Shown: piece by piece, positions 1-9,500 of the stretch
How the letters are laid out: every line of letters begins with the position of its first letter
Position numbering within the stretch: the first letter of the stretch is position 1
Assembly: GCF_033118175.1 (NCBI RefSeq)
Contig: NC_083696.1
Location: 40,347,001-40,411,000, forward strand
Source: Dama dama
Taxonomy: Eukaryota > Chordata > Mammalia > Artiodactyla > Cervidae
Direction: 5' to 3'
DNA length: 64,000 nucleotides
Program-made: the position numbers and the translations under genes
Notes under the pieces: model-generated
Told to the model about the DNA's origin: nothing
Database searches by the model: none
What the model saw: the letters and a program-made list of their open reading frames with translations, nothing else

Positions 1-1520
1 TGTTTCCTCCTTGGAAAATAAGGAGGTGAGCGAGGAGACTCCTAGCTTGCCTTCCAACCCCCAGTTCTTTAAGAAATTGGCTTTTTATTGAATGACTAAT
101 AAATGAAACTCACAGACATGAAACTGGGAGGTGTCATCCAGCCAGCCACAGCCAAGCTGTGTTTCTTTCATTGCTGGGGAGACATGCCACGGTGGAGAGG
201 CTCGGGGGGTGGCAGGTGGGTTTCCCAGGTGAGCTAGTCCACACTGGGTCCCCTGGCAGCCTTACTGACCTCCGATTCTCCTCTGAACTGTGGGCCTGGC
301 ACATCTGGGTGGCAGGACCATGCCCACATGTGGAATGTGAGTTGGAGAGTGCCCATGCTTGCTTGCCTGTTAACACCTGGGTCCTGTTACCTCGCTTCCT
401 ACCTGCCACCTCCAAAAACAGGTGAGGGACTGGTGAACCACAACCTTATCAAAACACAGGGCTGCCTCACCATGCCCCACTGGCTGGAGGTAGGTGTTTT
501 GTTTTCTCTATTCATGCTTCCTGCACGTCACTCCCTTCTTTCAAACCGCATACTGCTGCCACCAAGAACCACAGGAACAGGAAAAAAGAAATGCCTGGGA
601 TTGTTTTAAGAAATCTGGAGAAGGATGGACCTCCCCTGGCATCCTTGAGGGGTAATGAGGTGGAGAGGGTGTGGGCCAGAGGCTCCTGGCTGACCCCGAG
701 CCCTTTTGGGGTTCCATGGATACTGGAACTTCGAGCCAGGCCACTTCTGAAATGGGGTGCCCAGAAGGGGAGCCCTGGGAATGGAGAGCTATGTATTGGG
801 CTGAGTTTGAACTTCATGGCCAGCCTCTCTTGAAACCCCCAGTCTCCTCTAGGAAACAAGAAAAGGCCCCCAAAACATCTTGAGGTGCCTGGATTCTTCC
901 AGGGGTGATGAAACCCTGCCCCCTGTTACAGAGGTTGCTCCAGGCCTGCTCAGCCTTGGCGGCATGGCCACAGCGTGGAGCTTTAGGAAGTGTCTCAAGG
1001 AGACGCCCCAACTCCCACTGAAGGCCTTATGTTTTCCTTGCCTCAGAGTCAGTGTACAGACACGTTCTTCAGCCAGAGCCTCTGACTCCCATTGGCTCTA
1101 GAACCTAGGACAGGAGCACCTGGCCAAGCAACCTGGGCTGCACAGACAGTGGGGGACAAAGGACAGGGGCCCTCCCAAAGAGAGCCCTAGAGACAGGAGC
1201 CTTCATATTGAGACTCAGCATAAGTGAGTCTCATATAAGACTCAAGTCTTCATTTTTAGACTCAAACTTGGGAGCCCCGCTGCCCGCTGGTAGCAGGAAA
1301 AAGTTTGGACTCAGAATTCTTCAGGCTCCCCAATCCGAATTTTTGCAGACTTTAGGGAAACAAAATGAAGTCTCTTTTTTGGAGGGGAGGTGCTAGGAGA
1401 GGGGCAGCAGAGGGAGCTAGCTGACCCCAGTGCAATCAATAAGGCAGGGCACAGTCCCTAGTGAAATAAAAAATAATAATAAACCCAATTATCCATCAGC
1501 ACCACCCACTGGCATTCTGA

Positions 1521-1705
1521 GTGAAGTGAAAGTTGCTCAGTCGTGTCCGACTCTTTGTGACCCCATGGACTGTCCATGAAATTCTCCAGGCCAGAATACT
1601 AAAGTGGGTAGCCTTTCCCTTCTTCAGGGGATCTTCCCAACCCAGGGATCGAACCCAGGTCTCCTGCATTGCAGGTGGATTCTTTACCACCTAAGCTATC
1701 AGGGA
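1521..1705 (-). repeat. Bov-tA SINE
   Basis: This is a tRNA-Glu-derived bovid SINE in reverse orientation, with the diagnostic segments gtccgactctttgtgacccc and gggatcgaaccca. It is flanked by an apparent 8-bp target-site duplication, cattctga, at 1513 and 1706. Confidence 0.88.
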
Positions 1706-2173
1706 CATTCTGAACTTCAGTGCTAACCTAGCCCCCAGCAGGGGTCCCTGCCCATGGCTTTCGGTGCCCCAGGGTGCAACCTCTCTGCAGGCCTGCGGCT
1801 CCACCAGCCTTGGTGCTGGGACTCGGAAACCACGCGGAGGGGAAAGGGAGAGGATCTGGACTTCCCAAAGAGAGGGAAGGCTCCAGACTCCCTAAATCAG
1901 GATGCAAGCTTATCCTGAGCCCATTAGAGGCTCAGCCTGTGGCCTAGAGCTCGGTCCTGTGGTCACCATCACAGTCCCTACTGTCGTTTGTCCTGGACAC
2001 AGTGGCCTCCAGGCCAAATCAGTCCAGGAGGCCAGAGACACAGGAGACCAGGCAGGTGGGAGGGTGTGTGTGTGTGAGGGGCTGGCACACCACTCCCTGC
2101 CAAGGCTATAGATGCTTGGAGGCAACCCGAGATGGTTTCCACAAGGCACAAAATTAAGTGCTTTAATGATTCA

Positions 2174-2294
2174 TGGAGAAGGGAATGGCAACCCACTCCC
2201 GTATTCTTGCCTGGAGAATTCCACGGACAGAGGAGCCTGGCAGGCTATAGTCCATGAGGTCACAGACAGTTGGACACAACTGAGTGACTAACAC
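2174..2294 (+). repeat. Bov-tA SINE, 3' fragment
   Basis: Only the Bov-A half is present (from tggagaagggaatggcaacc to gagtgactaacac). The tRNA-like 5' part is missing. Confidence 0.83.
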
Positions 2295-2356
2295 TTTAGT
2301 GATTAAAGCTTTAGTATCCTAAGCCTCAGGACCCAGTCTGACTCCAATGGACAATA

Positions 2357-2676
2357 CAGTAAGTCCCCTACATACAAACCAGTTCTGTTCCCAGAGTGGG
2401 TTTGTAAGTTCAATTTGTTTGTAAGTCCAACAAAGTTAGCCTGGGTACCCAGGCTAGCGCAATTGGCTATTTATTAGTACTGTAGTGTAATTGGTTTATG
2501 ATACTTTTCACACAAATAATACATAAAAAACAAACAAACAAAAAAGAAAACATTTTTATTCTTGTACCCTTGAAAATACAGTAGTAGAGTATGGCAGCTG
2601 GCATGCACGGGCACATTCGCATCCTTGAAAATCTGCAACTTGAAGGGGATTTACTTCCTATGTAGGGGATTTACTG
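2357..2676. mobile_element. Non-autonomous Tigger-like (TcMar) DNA transposon
   Basis: Terminal inverted repeats CAGTAAGTCCCCTACATA at 2357 and a near-complement ending ...ACTG at 2676 are each flanked by a TA dinucleotide, the mariner/Tigger target-site duplication. There is no coding capacity. The subfamily name is not certain. Confidence 0.72.
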
Positions 2677-2877
2677 TAAAGGCCTCAGAACATGGGGCCC
2701 AAGCTTCAGGACCCCAACCTCCCAGCAGGAGGAGTTCTCTATCCTGACTGTAAGGCACCAATTTGGTCCTCTGTTCTGGCTCAGTGACTCCTACTTTGGG
2801 ACAAAAGCACCCTTGAAGAAGCGGGCTTAGGTGGATGGTTTGGAGGTGGTCTAGTATGGTAGTGAAGAGATGCTTAC

Positions 2878-3012
2878 TCCATCTGAGACTCCCCTCATCT
2901 ATGAAATGGGGATAACGGTACCACTGCCTCCTAGGGATGCTGTGAGGACCGAATGTCCATAAAGGGCTTGCATAGGGCGGGGGACATGGTAAGTGCTCTG
3001 AGAGTTTGCCTG
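2878..3012 (+). repeat. MIR SINE remnant
   Basis: The 'catctatgaaatggggataa' core and the following conserved block (ctgtgaggaccgaatg, taagtgctctgag) match the mammalian-wide MIR layout, with much divergence. Confidence 0.65.
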
Positions 3013-3052
3013 TGAATTTCCCAGCACTCCTCCTGTCTCATGCGTGCCTGCT

Positions 3053-3261
3053 AAATCAGTTCAGTCCTGTCTGACTCTTTTCGACCTCATAGCTGTAACC
3101 TGCCAGGCTCCTCTGTCAATGGGATTCTCCAGGCAAGAATACTGGAGTGGGTTGCCATTCTTTCCCCCAAGGGATCTTCCCATCCCAGGGATCAAACCCG
3201 TGTCTCCTGAGTCTCCTGCATTGCAGGCGGATACTTTACCACTGAGCCACCTGGGAAGCCC
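3053..3261 (-). repeat. Bov-tA SINE
   Basis: A full-length-looking reverse copy from taaatcagttcagtcctgtc to the tRNA-like promoter end ccacctgggaagcc. It lies between two + strand copies. Confidence 0.88.
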
Positions 3262-3597
3262 GCTCCTGTCACACAGTAAAAGCCAAATAAATACTGGATG
3301 AATAAATGGATCTGGTGAATTACACACAATTCATTTCTGAGGAGATGCCAACATTACTGGCAGAATTCAGTAAGCACATAAAGGATGAAATACAGGTATT
3401 CAATAGATCTCAAATGAGCAGAGGGGATGGCTTGAAGATACTTGGAGACATCCCAGTGGGTTGAAGGTACACCTCCCCAAGGGCTGCTGGCCTTCCTGTG
3501 GATGTTGGAGCTGGCTGGCTTGCCTCCCATTGAGGCTCAGGCCTTTCTAGGACTTTCTCCATGGCTCTGCCTGCTTATTTGTTTTTACATAGATCCA

Positions 3598-3796
3598 GCT
3601 TCCCTGGTAGCTCAGCAATAAAGAATCTGCCTGCCAATGCAGAAGATGCGGGTTTAATCCCTGGGTTGGGAAGATCTCTTAGAGAAGGAAATGGCAACCC
3701 ACTCCGGTTTTCTTGCCTGGGAATCCCCATGGACAAAGGAGCCTGGTGGGCTACAGTCCGTGGGGTCACAAGAGTGACTAAACAACAACAACAAAG
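3598..3796 (+). repeat. Bov-tA SINE
   Basis: A forward copy from gcttccctggtagctcagc through the Bov-A part, ending in a short (aac)n tail near 3780-3796. Confidence 0.88.
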
Positions 3797-4292
3797 ATAT
3801 GTTAGTCACAGGTGATGTGCAATCCATAGCCAATGTCCACTGCCTGGACTGGGGTTTCCTCCAGCCCAGAGGCACTCAGGAAGACAAATGTCAGTCTTCT
3901 GAGGGCCAGCCCTCTTCCTACCTGCTCTGACCTCTTCTAGGTCCTCTGAAGAAAGGTTGTTTTCTGCTGGGACTCCCACCCTAATGACGATCATTGCTGT
4001 GATGATGTCTGAGGTTTCTCCGCATTCCCTGAGTGCCAGGCCCTGTTTGAGCATTTTACAGGAACCATATATGCCATTTATGCATCGACTCAGCCCTGGT
4101 AGATAGATCTAAGGTCAGGACTGCCCTCGACTTGTCTGTTTGCCGGCTGACCTACATGACCCTCCCAGCCACCAAGTCCATAGGAATTAAGACCTATGAC
4201 TTAAGGGTTGTGCTGTTGCTAAGGACTGGCAAACAAACAGCTGAAGATTCCTGGAGTATTAAGTCTTATCTCAAAGGGACGAATTGTTAGAA

Positions 4293-4401
4293 CCATAAAG
4301 GGAAGCAGGGTAAGGTATTTGGATTAAGGACTGCATTTTCAGAGCCCTTCCCCCAAATTCCAGTCCTTAATCCGAATACCTTATCCTTCTTCCCTTTATG
4401 G
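4293..4401 (+). ncRNA. Candidate structured RNA: 41-bp-stem hairpin (pre-miRNA-like or fold-back element)
   Basis: The 41-nt arms 4293-4333 and 4361-4401 pair end to end around a 27-nt loop. In the + strand RNA there are 38 Watson-Crick pairs, two G:U wobbles (4310/4384 and 4320/4374) and one C/U mismatch (4306/4388), with no bulges. It lies in sense orientation in a LOXL2 intron. The size resembles a long pre-miRNA, but a MITE-type fold-back insertion or recent inverted duplication is equally possible. The hairpin is directly visible; any function is inference. Confidence 0.45.
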
Positions 4402-5146
4402 GCTTGGGCCCATGTGTTGGTCCATGCTTTCATTCTGTAAGCCTGGTGTTGTATTCACCCATTCCAAAAGGAGCTGTGGTGTGTACTTAACATCTGAGAG
4501 GTGCCGTCTTGGTTATTGATCCCCAGTGAACCGACCAACACAGCTCTGCTCTTTGGCTCTTATATATCATCAGAGAGGCAGCCATTAATTTGTAAAATTA
4601 TAAACTAGCTTAATTATAATTGTCAAGAATGCTAAGAAGGAGATGTCGAGAGAGACTGCAAGTGGGCACTGACCCCCAATGGAGAAAAGTGCCACGTCGG
4701 CTATAGAGTTGGGAAGATGAGTGGGACCAGCCAAAAGCAAAAGGGCCTCTGTGTGTAACAGACTTCAGTGTGAAATGAGACTGTCTGTGTACCTTGGGCA
4801 GGAGAGTTAGGTCGCCATGGAAACTGAAAGGAGGCCGTGTGCCTGGAGGTAGGAGAACAGGGAGCAGAGAGACATGTGAGGAGGGAAGAAGTGAAGCAAA
4901 CCATGGACGTGTTCTAGGGGAGGAACGTGATCGGGTGTTTTTCAGAAGTGACTCTGGCTTCTGCAGGGAGAATAGGTCAGTGAAGGCAAGAGGAGAGGCA
5001 GGGGAGGAGGGTGAGGAGGGCTGTTTCAGGCGAGAGGCGATGGTGCCTGGGAAGAGGGGTAAGATGGAGCTGGAGGGACGAGTGTGAGTGGGAGGGACTT
5101 GGGAGATAAAATCCATGGAGGGAGATTCTGATGGGATGTAGGGCAT

Positions 5147-5515
5147 CAGTTCCCAACCGTTTTGACACCAGGGACCAGTTTCACGGAAGACAGTTTTTCC
5201 GCCAACCAGGATGGGTTGGTGCGGGAGGGATGGTTTCTGGATGATTCAAGTGCATTACCTCTATTGTGCACTTCATTTCATTATTATTACCTTGTGATAT
5301 ATAATGAAGTAATTATATACCTCACCATAATGCAGAATCAGTGGGAGCCCTAAACTTGTTTTCCTGAAACCAGACGGTCCATCTGGGGGTGATGGGAGAG
5401 CAATGGGGAGCAAACATAGATGTGAAGCTTCGCTTGCTCTCCCGCTGCTCATCTCCTGCTGTGCAGTCCAGTTCCTAACAGCCAGAGGTGGAGGAGGTTG
5501 GTTGGGAGCTCCTGA
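5147..5515. mobile_element. hAT-like non-autonomous DNA transposon
   Basis: It starts cagttcccaacc...gacaccagggaccagtttc and ends gttcctaacagcc...ggttgggagctcctg, which is the layout of a common mammalian hAT-Charlie-like element. An 8-bp target duplication is not clear. A second, shortened copy lies at 6905-7125. Confidence 0.6.
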
Positions 5516-5530
5516 TGTAAGGGATAAGAA

Positions 5531-5568
5531 AGAGGGCGATGAAAAAAAAAAAAAAAAAGAGGGCGATG
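5531..5568 (+). repeat. Poly(A) tract flanked by an 11-bp direct repeat
   Basis: Agagggcgatg at 5531-5541 and 5558-5568 flanks an uninterrupted run of A (about 16-17). It resembles a retrotransposition target-site duplication with a tail but no element body. Confidence 0.7.
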
Positions 5569-6376
5569 TTGACGCTCGCTCCTAGATTTCTGGCTTGTGT
5601 AACAGAATAGATTCAGGATCAGCAAACGATTGCTTGCAGTCCAAATCCATCCCTCTGCCTATATTTGTAAATATGGCTTCTTGGGCACACAGCTGTGCCC
5701 CGTTATGTACACATTGTGGTCCCTGCATTCACCCTACATGGTTTGCTGCCCCCGGGGAGCGGGCAGTGCCTTTCATTGAAACAGAGAATGAGGGGGAGGT
5801 CGAGCACAGGCTTAGGTGTAGAGAGAAAAAGAGGACCAGTTAGATTTGGGGTCTCCAAGGTGCCAGGTGGGACTGTCAAGTAAGAGTTCTTCTAGAAAGG
5901 ACAGCAGGGGGTGTTGTGGGAAGAGATGCAATCAGGAGCTGGAACCCAGGTACAGGAGAGGGTGTGGGGAGGAGGAAATGGTCCCAGAAAGAGTTGGGGG
6001 ATTCTACCATTTTAAGGCTCCTTATTGCACCTTTCCAAGTATCTGATCTGAGACCCACCCCCCTGGTGGGCCCATGGGCAGCGGAAGCAGATTCTACTGT
6101 GAGGTCAGTGGGTCTATAGTGGGGTCAGTGGGTCTCCCCAGCTGCATTGGCATCTAGGGTCCTAGGATGGCTGCAGTAAGGCAGGGGAGGGGCACCTAAC
6201 GCAGAAGACCCTGCTGGGCACGATGCCCGGCACACAGTAGGTGCTCAGTGATGCCAGGGTTCTGTGTCGCAGGCAGGAGCCCCTGCCTTGGAGAGATTGA
6301 GACTGAAGGCAGTTCCATAGTGGGGCATCAACCTGCCTTCCCCTCCCTGTGACCATGCCTTCCTTTCCCTCCACAG

Positions 6377-6544
6377 CTGCGCCTGAACGGGGGCCGAAAC
6401 CCCTACGAGGGCCGAGTGGAGGTGCTGGTGGAGAGGAACGGGTCCCTCGTGTGGGGCATGGTGTGCGGTGAGAACTGGGGCATTGTGGAGGCCATGGTCG
6501 TCTGCCGGCAGCTAGGCCTGGGGTTTGCCAGCAATGCCTTCCAG
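6377..6544 (+). CDS. LOXL2: LOXL2 coding exon: first half of SRCR domain 4 (residues 435-490)
   Basis: The acceptor is ccctccacag before 6377 and the donor is CAG|gtgaga after 6544. The exon is 168 nt, phase 0 at both ends. It reads LRLNGGRNPYEGRVEVLVER..., includes the NGS glycosylation sequon and ends GFASNAFQ. SRCR cysteines are visible in MVCGEN and VVCRQLG. Confidence 0.96.
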
Positions 6545-9500
6545 GTGAGAAGCCCCCACCCCCATCCCACCGGGCAGGGCGTTGAACCCTGCATCCAGTC
6601 CAATCCTGCCCATCTCTCGTCAGCCCCCACCTTCTGTGACTCCCAGGAGGTAGAGAGCCATGGACTTGGAGGAAAAACCTCATCCTGTCCTCCAGTGCTC
6701 TGCCCCCTGCAGCCCCGAGTCCTTGCGTGGGTCACGCGCTCTCTGCACTCTGGTTTCAGGTCTCAGCTCTGTGCACTGGGCTTGGCCATGCCAGGGACTC
6801 ATTCTGGGGTGTCCCTACCTGCCTTTTGCAGGGGGAAGCCACTCAGTCCTATGGGGGAGCATGTGGAGACCACCCAACCCAACACCCCAGACACCTTAGC
6901 TCGGTGGTCCTCAGCCTTTCTGGCATCAGAGAATGGTTTTGTGGAAGACAGCTTTTCCACAGACAGGGACTGGGCGGGGTGGATGCTTCAGGCAGTAATG
7001 TGAGTGATGGAGAGCAATGGGGAGAGGCAGATGAAGCTTCGCTTACTCACCCGTCACTCATCACTCACCTCCTGCTGAGTGGCCCAGTTCCTAACAGGTC
7101 TCAGACCAGTACCAGGGGCCCTTGCCGGCCCCTCTTCCCACAACATGCTTCCTCGCTGTGTCCACATCCATGCATCCTCTCCTTGGTTGGCTGGCGGGTC
7201 CCCAGGCCTTGTTTCAGGACCCTTTCAGAGCCGCTGCACCTCCTCCTGCCGCCAGCTCAGGAGGGAGGGCAGCTTGGCTCCCACTCCATCAGAAAGGAAC
7301 AGAAGAAAGACAAGCAGTGCTTTGGATTAAAAAATCATTGCCCTCTGGACCCCATCCTGGGATGGAACATTATCGGAAAGAGGCCAGGGGCAAGAGGAGT
7401 GGGAGCCAGGAGGCTGGAGGTCACTTCCCAGTTGGACCCCCACCAGCTGGCTACATAATGACCTGCCACCTTTCCCAGCCTCTCTGAACATGGAATAAAT
7501 AGTCCCAGGTCCTCGTATCCAAGCTCTATAAACACCTTTCTTAAGGTTCTCCCAGAACAGGAAAATGTCCAGAGCACCCCCATCTCACTTTGCTAACCCT
7601 GACTTCAGCCCCTGTGCCCTGGGTGGCTGCTTGAGGAAGGGGTTTCTTAGTAGTGACATGGGAGAACTTAGCCAGGCAGCCTTGTGGCAACTCCCCAAAC
7701 CATCCAGAAGGAAGGGGCATACCTCTGGTACCCAGGGCCCTCTGGAAGCCTGACTTTGCACAGCCACGTCATGTTTCTGCTGATCCTGCTTATGACTAGC
7801 CAAGGCACCCACTGGTTCTCCATGGAGTGTAGAAGAACAGTGCTCATTGCAACAGAGTGGCCATCCAGCTATTTTTGTTCCCTGTCAGCTCTTTCCTAAG
7901 ACACCTGATTCTCACAGCGGAGGCTGTGAGACGGGCCTACCCTTGACCTCAGTGTCCTGATTGCAAGCCTTATCCCTTCCCAAGGCCCCAGTTTTCTCTC
8001 TAGAGGATGAGGGGTGTGTAGGTTCTCTAGAAAAACAGAACAAATGAGATGTATGAAGATGGAACTGTTGACAAATGTGACTAGATTTCTTCTCTCCTGC
8101 CGATCCTGATCAGTTGGTGGTGTCTCCCTGGAGCACAGTGTTAAGAAGGATTCTGGGAGCACAGTCAGGCTTAGAGGAGAGTGCTGTGATAGATTAGTAA
8201 TGTCTGCCCAGGGCTCGGGAGGAGGGGGCAGGCGGTACCCCTCACACACTCTCAGCTGTGCTTTCCAAAAGGGGAGAGGGGCAGAATCCAAGTGCGGGCG
8301 GTGGGCCCCATCTGTGCTGCCACCAACAAACCGCATGACTTGGGTGACTGTGTCTTGGCTGTCTCCATCTGAAAAATGGGATCATAAAGCCTTGGGGGTT
8401 TTGGTGAGGCTGAAATTTGATCAAATGTGGGAAAGTGACAATTCAAGGTGATGTGCTGGCTATTTGTTGTTGTTGGTTCACGCAGGAGACCTGGTACTGG
8501 CATGGAAATATCAACGCCAACAAGGTGGTCATGAGTGGTGTGAAGTGCTCGGGAACGGAGCTGTCCCTGGCGCACTGCCGGCACGATGGGGAGGACGTGG
8601 CCTGCCCTGAGGGAGGAGCGCGGTATGGGGCTGGAGTCGCCTGCTCGGAAAGTGAGAGCTCCTTTTCTCAGCTTAATAATTTATTTATATTTTTAATGTA
8701 ACATTTATCAAAAGTCACTGTCCTGCCAGGCTCCAGGAGGGGCACAGAGTCTCACTGGTTATTCCCTGCAAGGCTGTGCTTGGGGTTTCTGCTATGAGCC
8801 GAGCAAAATGGAGAGCAGGGATGGATTCTTGTTAAGTGAGAAGAATCAGGGGCAAGAGGAACTACCCCCATAGGCACCCCTGGAATCTTGCCTGATAATA
8901 GTGGAGAAGGCTAGAAGGAGGGGTTGGGAGTCTGGGAGCCTTGGGTTCAAAGGCAGGGTCACTGTAGATTATTTAAGTGGCCTTAGGAGAATTAAGTGAC
9001 TAAGAACTTGGTCTCCTGGGAGCCGGCTTCTGGGTTAGCAGTGAAACACACACTGCTTGGTGGGTCAGCTTCCTTCCTTCTGCCCTGCCCCACAGATCAT
9101 TTCCTGGGACTTCCCTGGGGATCCAGTGGTTAAGACTCTGTGCTTCCAATGCAGGGGATATAGGTTCAATCCCTGGTCAGGAAACTAAGATCCCACATGT
9201 TGTGTGGCATGGTCAAAAAAAAAAGGACATAGACATAGATCATTTTTTGTTGTCACACACACAGGGTGATTTAACCTCCTAGTGACTCCCTGGGAATCCT
9301 AGAGAGCTTGACAATATAGAAGGGAACCCCCACCCCCACCTCCATCCCTACCCTGGCCAGAATTCAGAATGGCCATCTCAGTAGCTTCCCTTCCAAGCTG
9401 AAAGGACCAGCTGACAGCCTTGTGGGTGTGTTATTCTCTGGATCCCACCCTCCTTGCCTTATCAAAGGATTTCCTTGTGGATTAGGGAGATGGGAGAGGC

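Larger units (their letters stand above)
1..6376 (+). other. LOXL2: LOXL2 intron upstream of the SRCR4 exon (3' part)
   Basis: I see no exon here. The preceding LOXL2 exon should end SRCR3 with a Cys-rich EDAGVRC-type motif, and no frame shows this. The intron holds alternating Bov-tA copies (1.5-3.8 kb), a Tigger-like element, a MIR, a hairpin at 4293-4401, a hAT-like element and a poly(A)-only insertion at about 5.54 kb. The stretches 1-1500 and 5590-6376 look unique. Confidence 0.7.
6545..8485 (+). other. LOXL2: LOXL2 intron between the two SRCR4 exons
   Basis: A GT-AG intron of 1.94 kb. It contains a hAT-like copy (6905-7125) and a MIR-like stretch about 8320-8430; the remainder is unique-looking with no supported exon. 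Confidence 0.85.

Noticed and set aside
4610..5146. 178-codon - strand ORF rich in Ser/Pro
   Set aside because: Purine-rich + strand sequence gives a pyrimidine-rich complement with few stops. There is no recognisable domain, and it lies inside a LOXL2 intron.
6416..7458. Long + strand ORFs extending past the SRCR4 exon
   Set aside because: They read through the splice donor at 6544 into intron and hAT-like sequence. Only 6377-6544 is coding.
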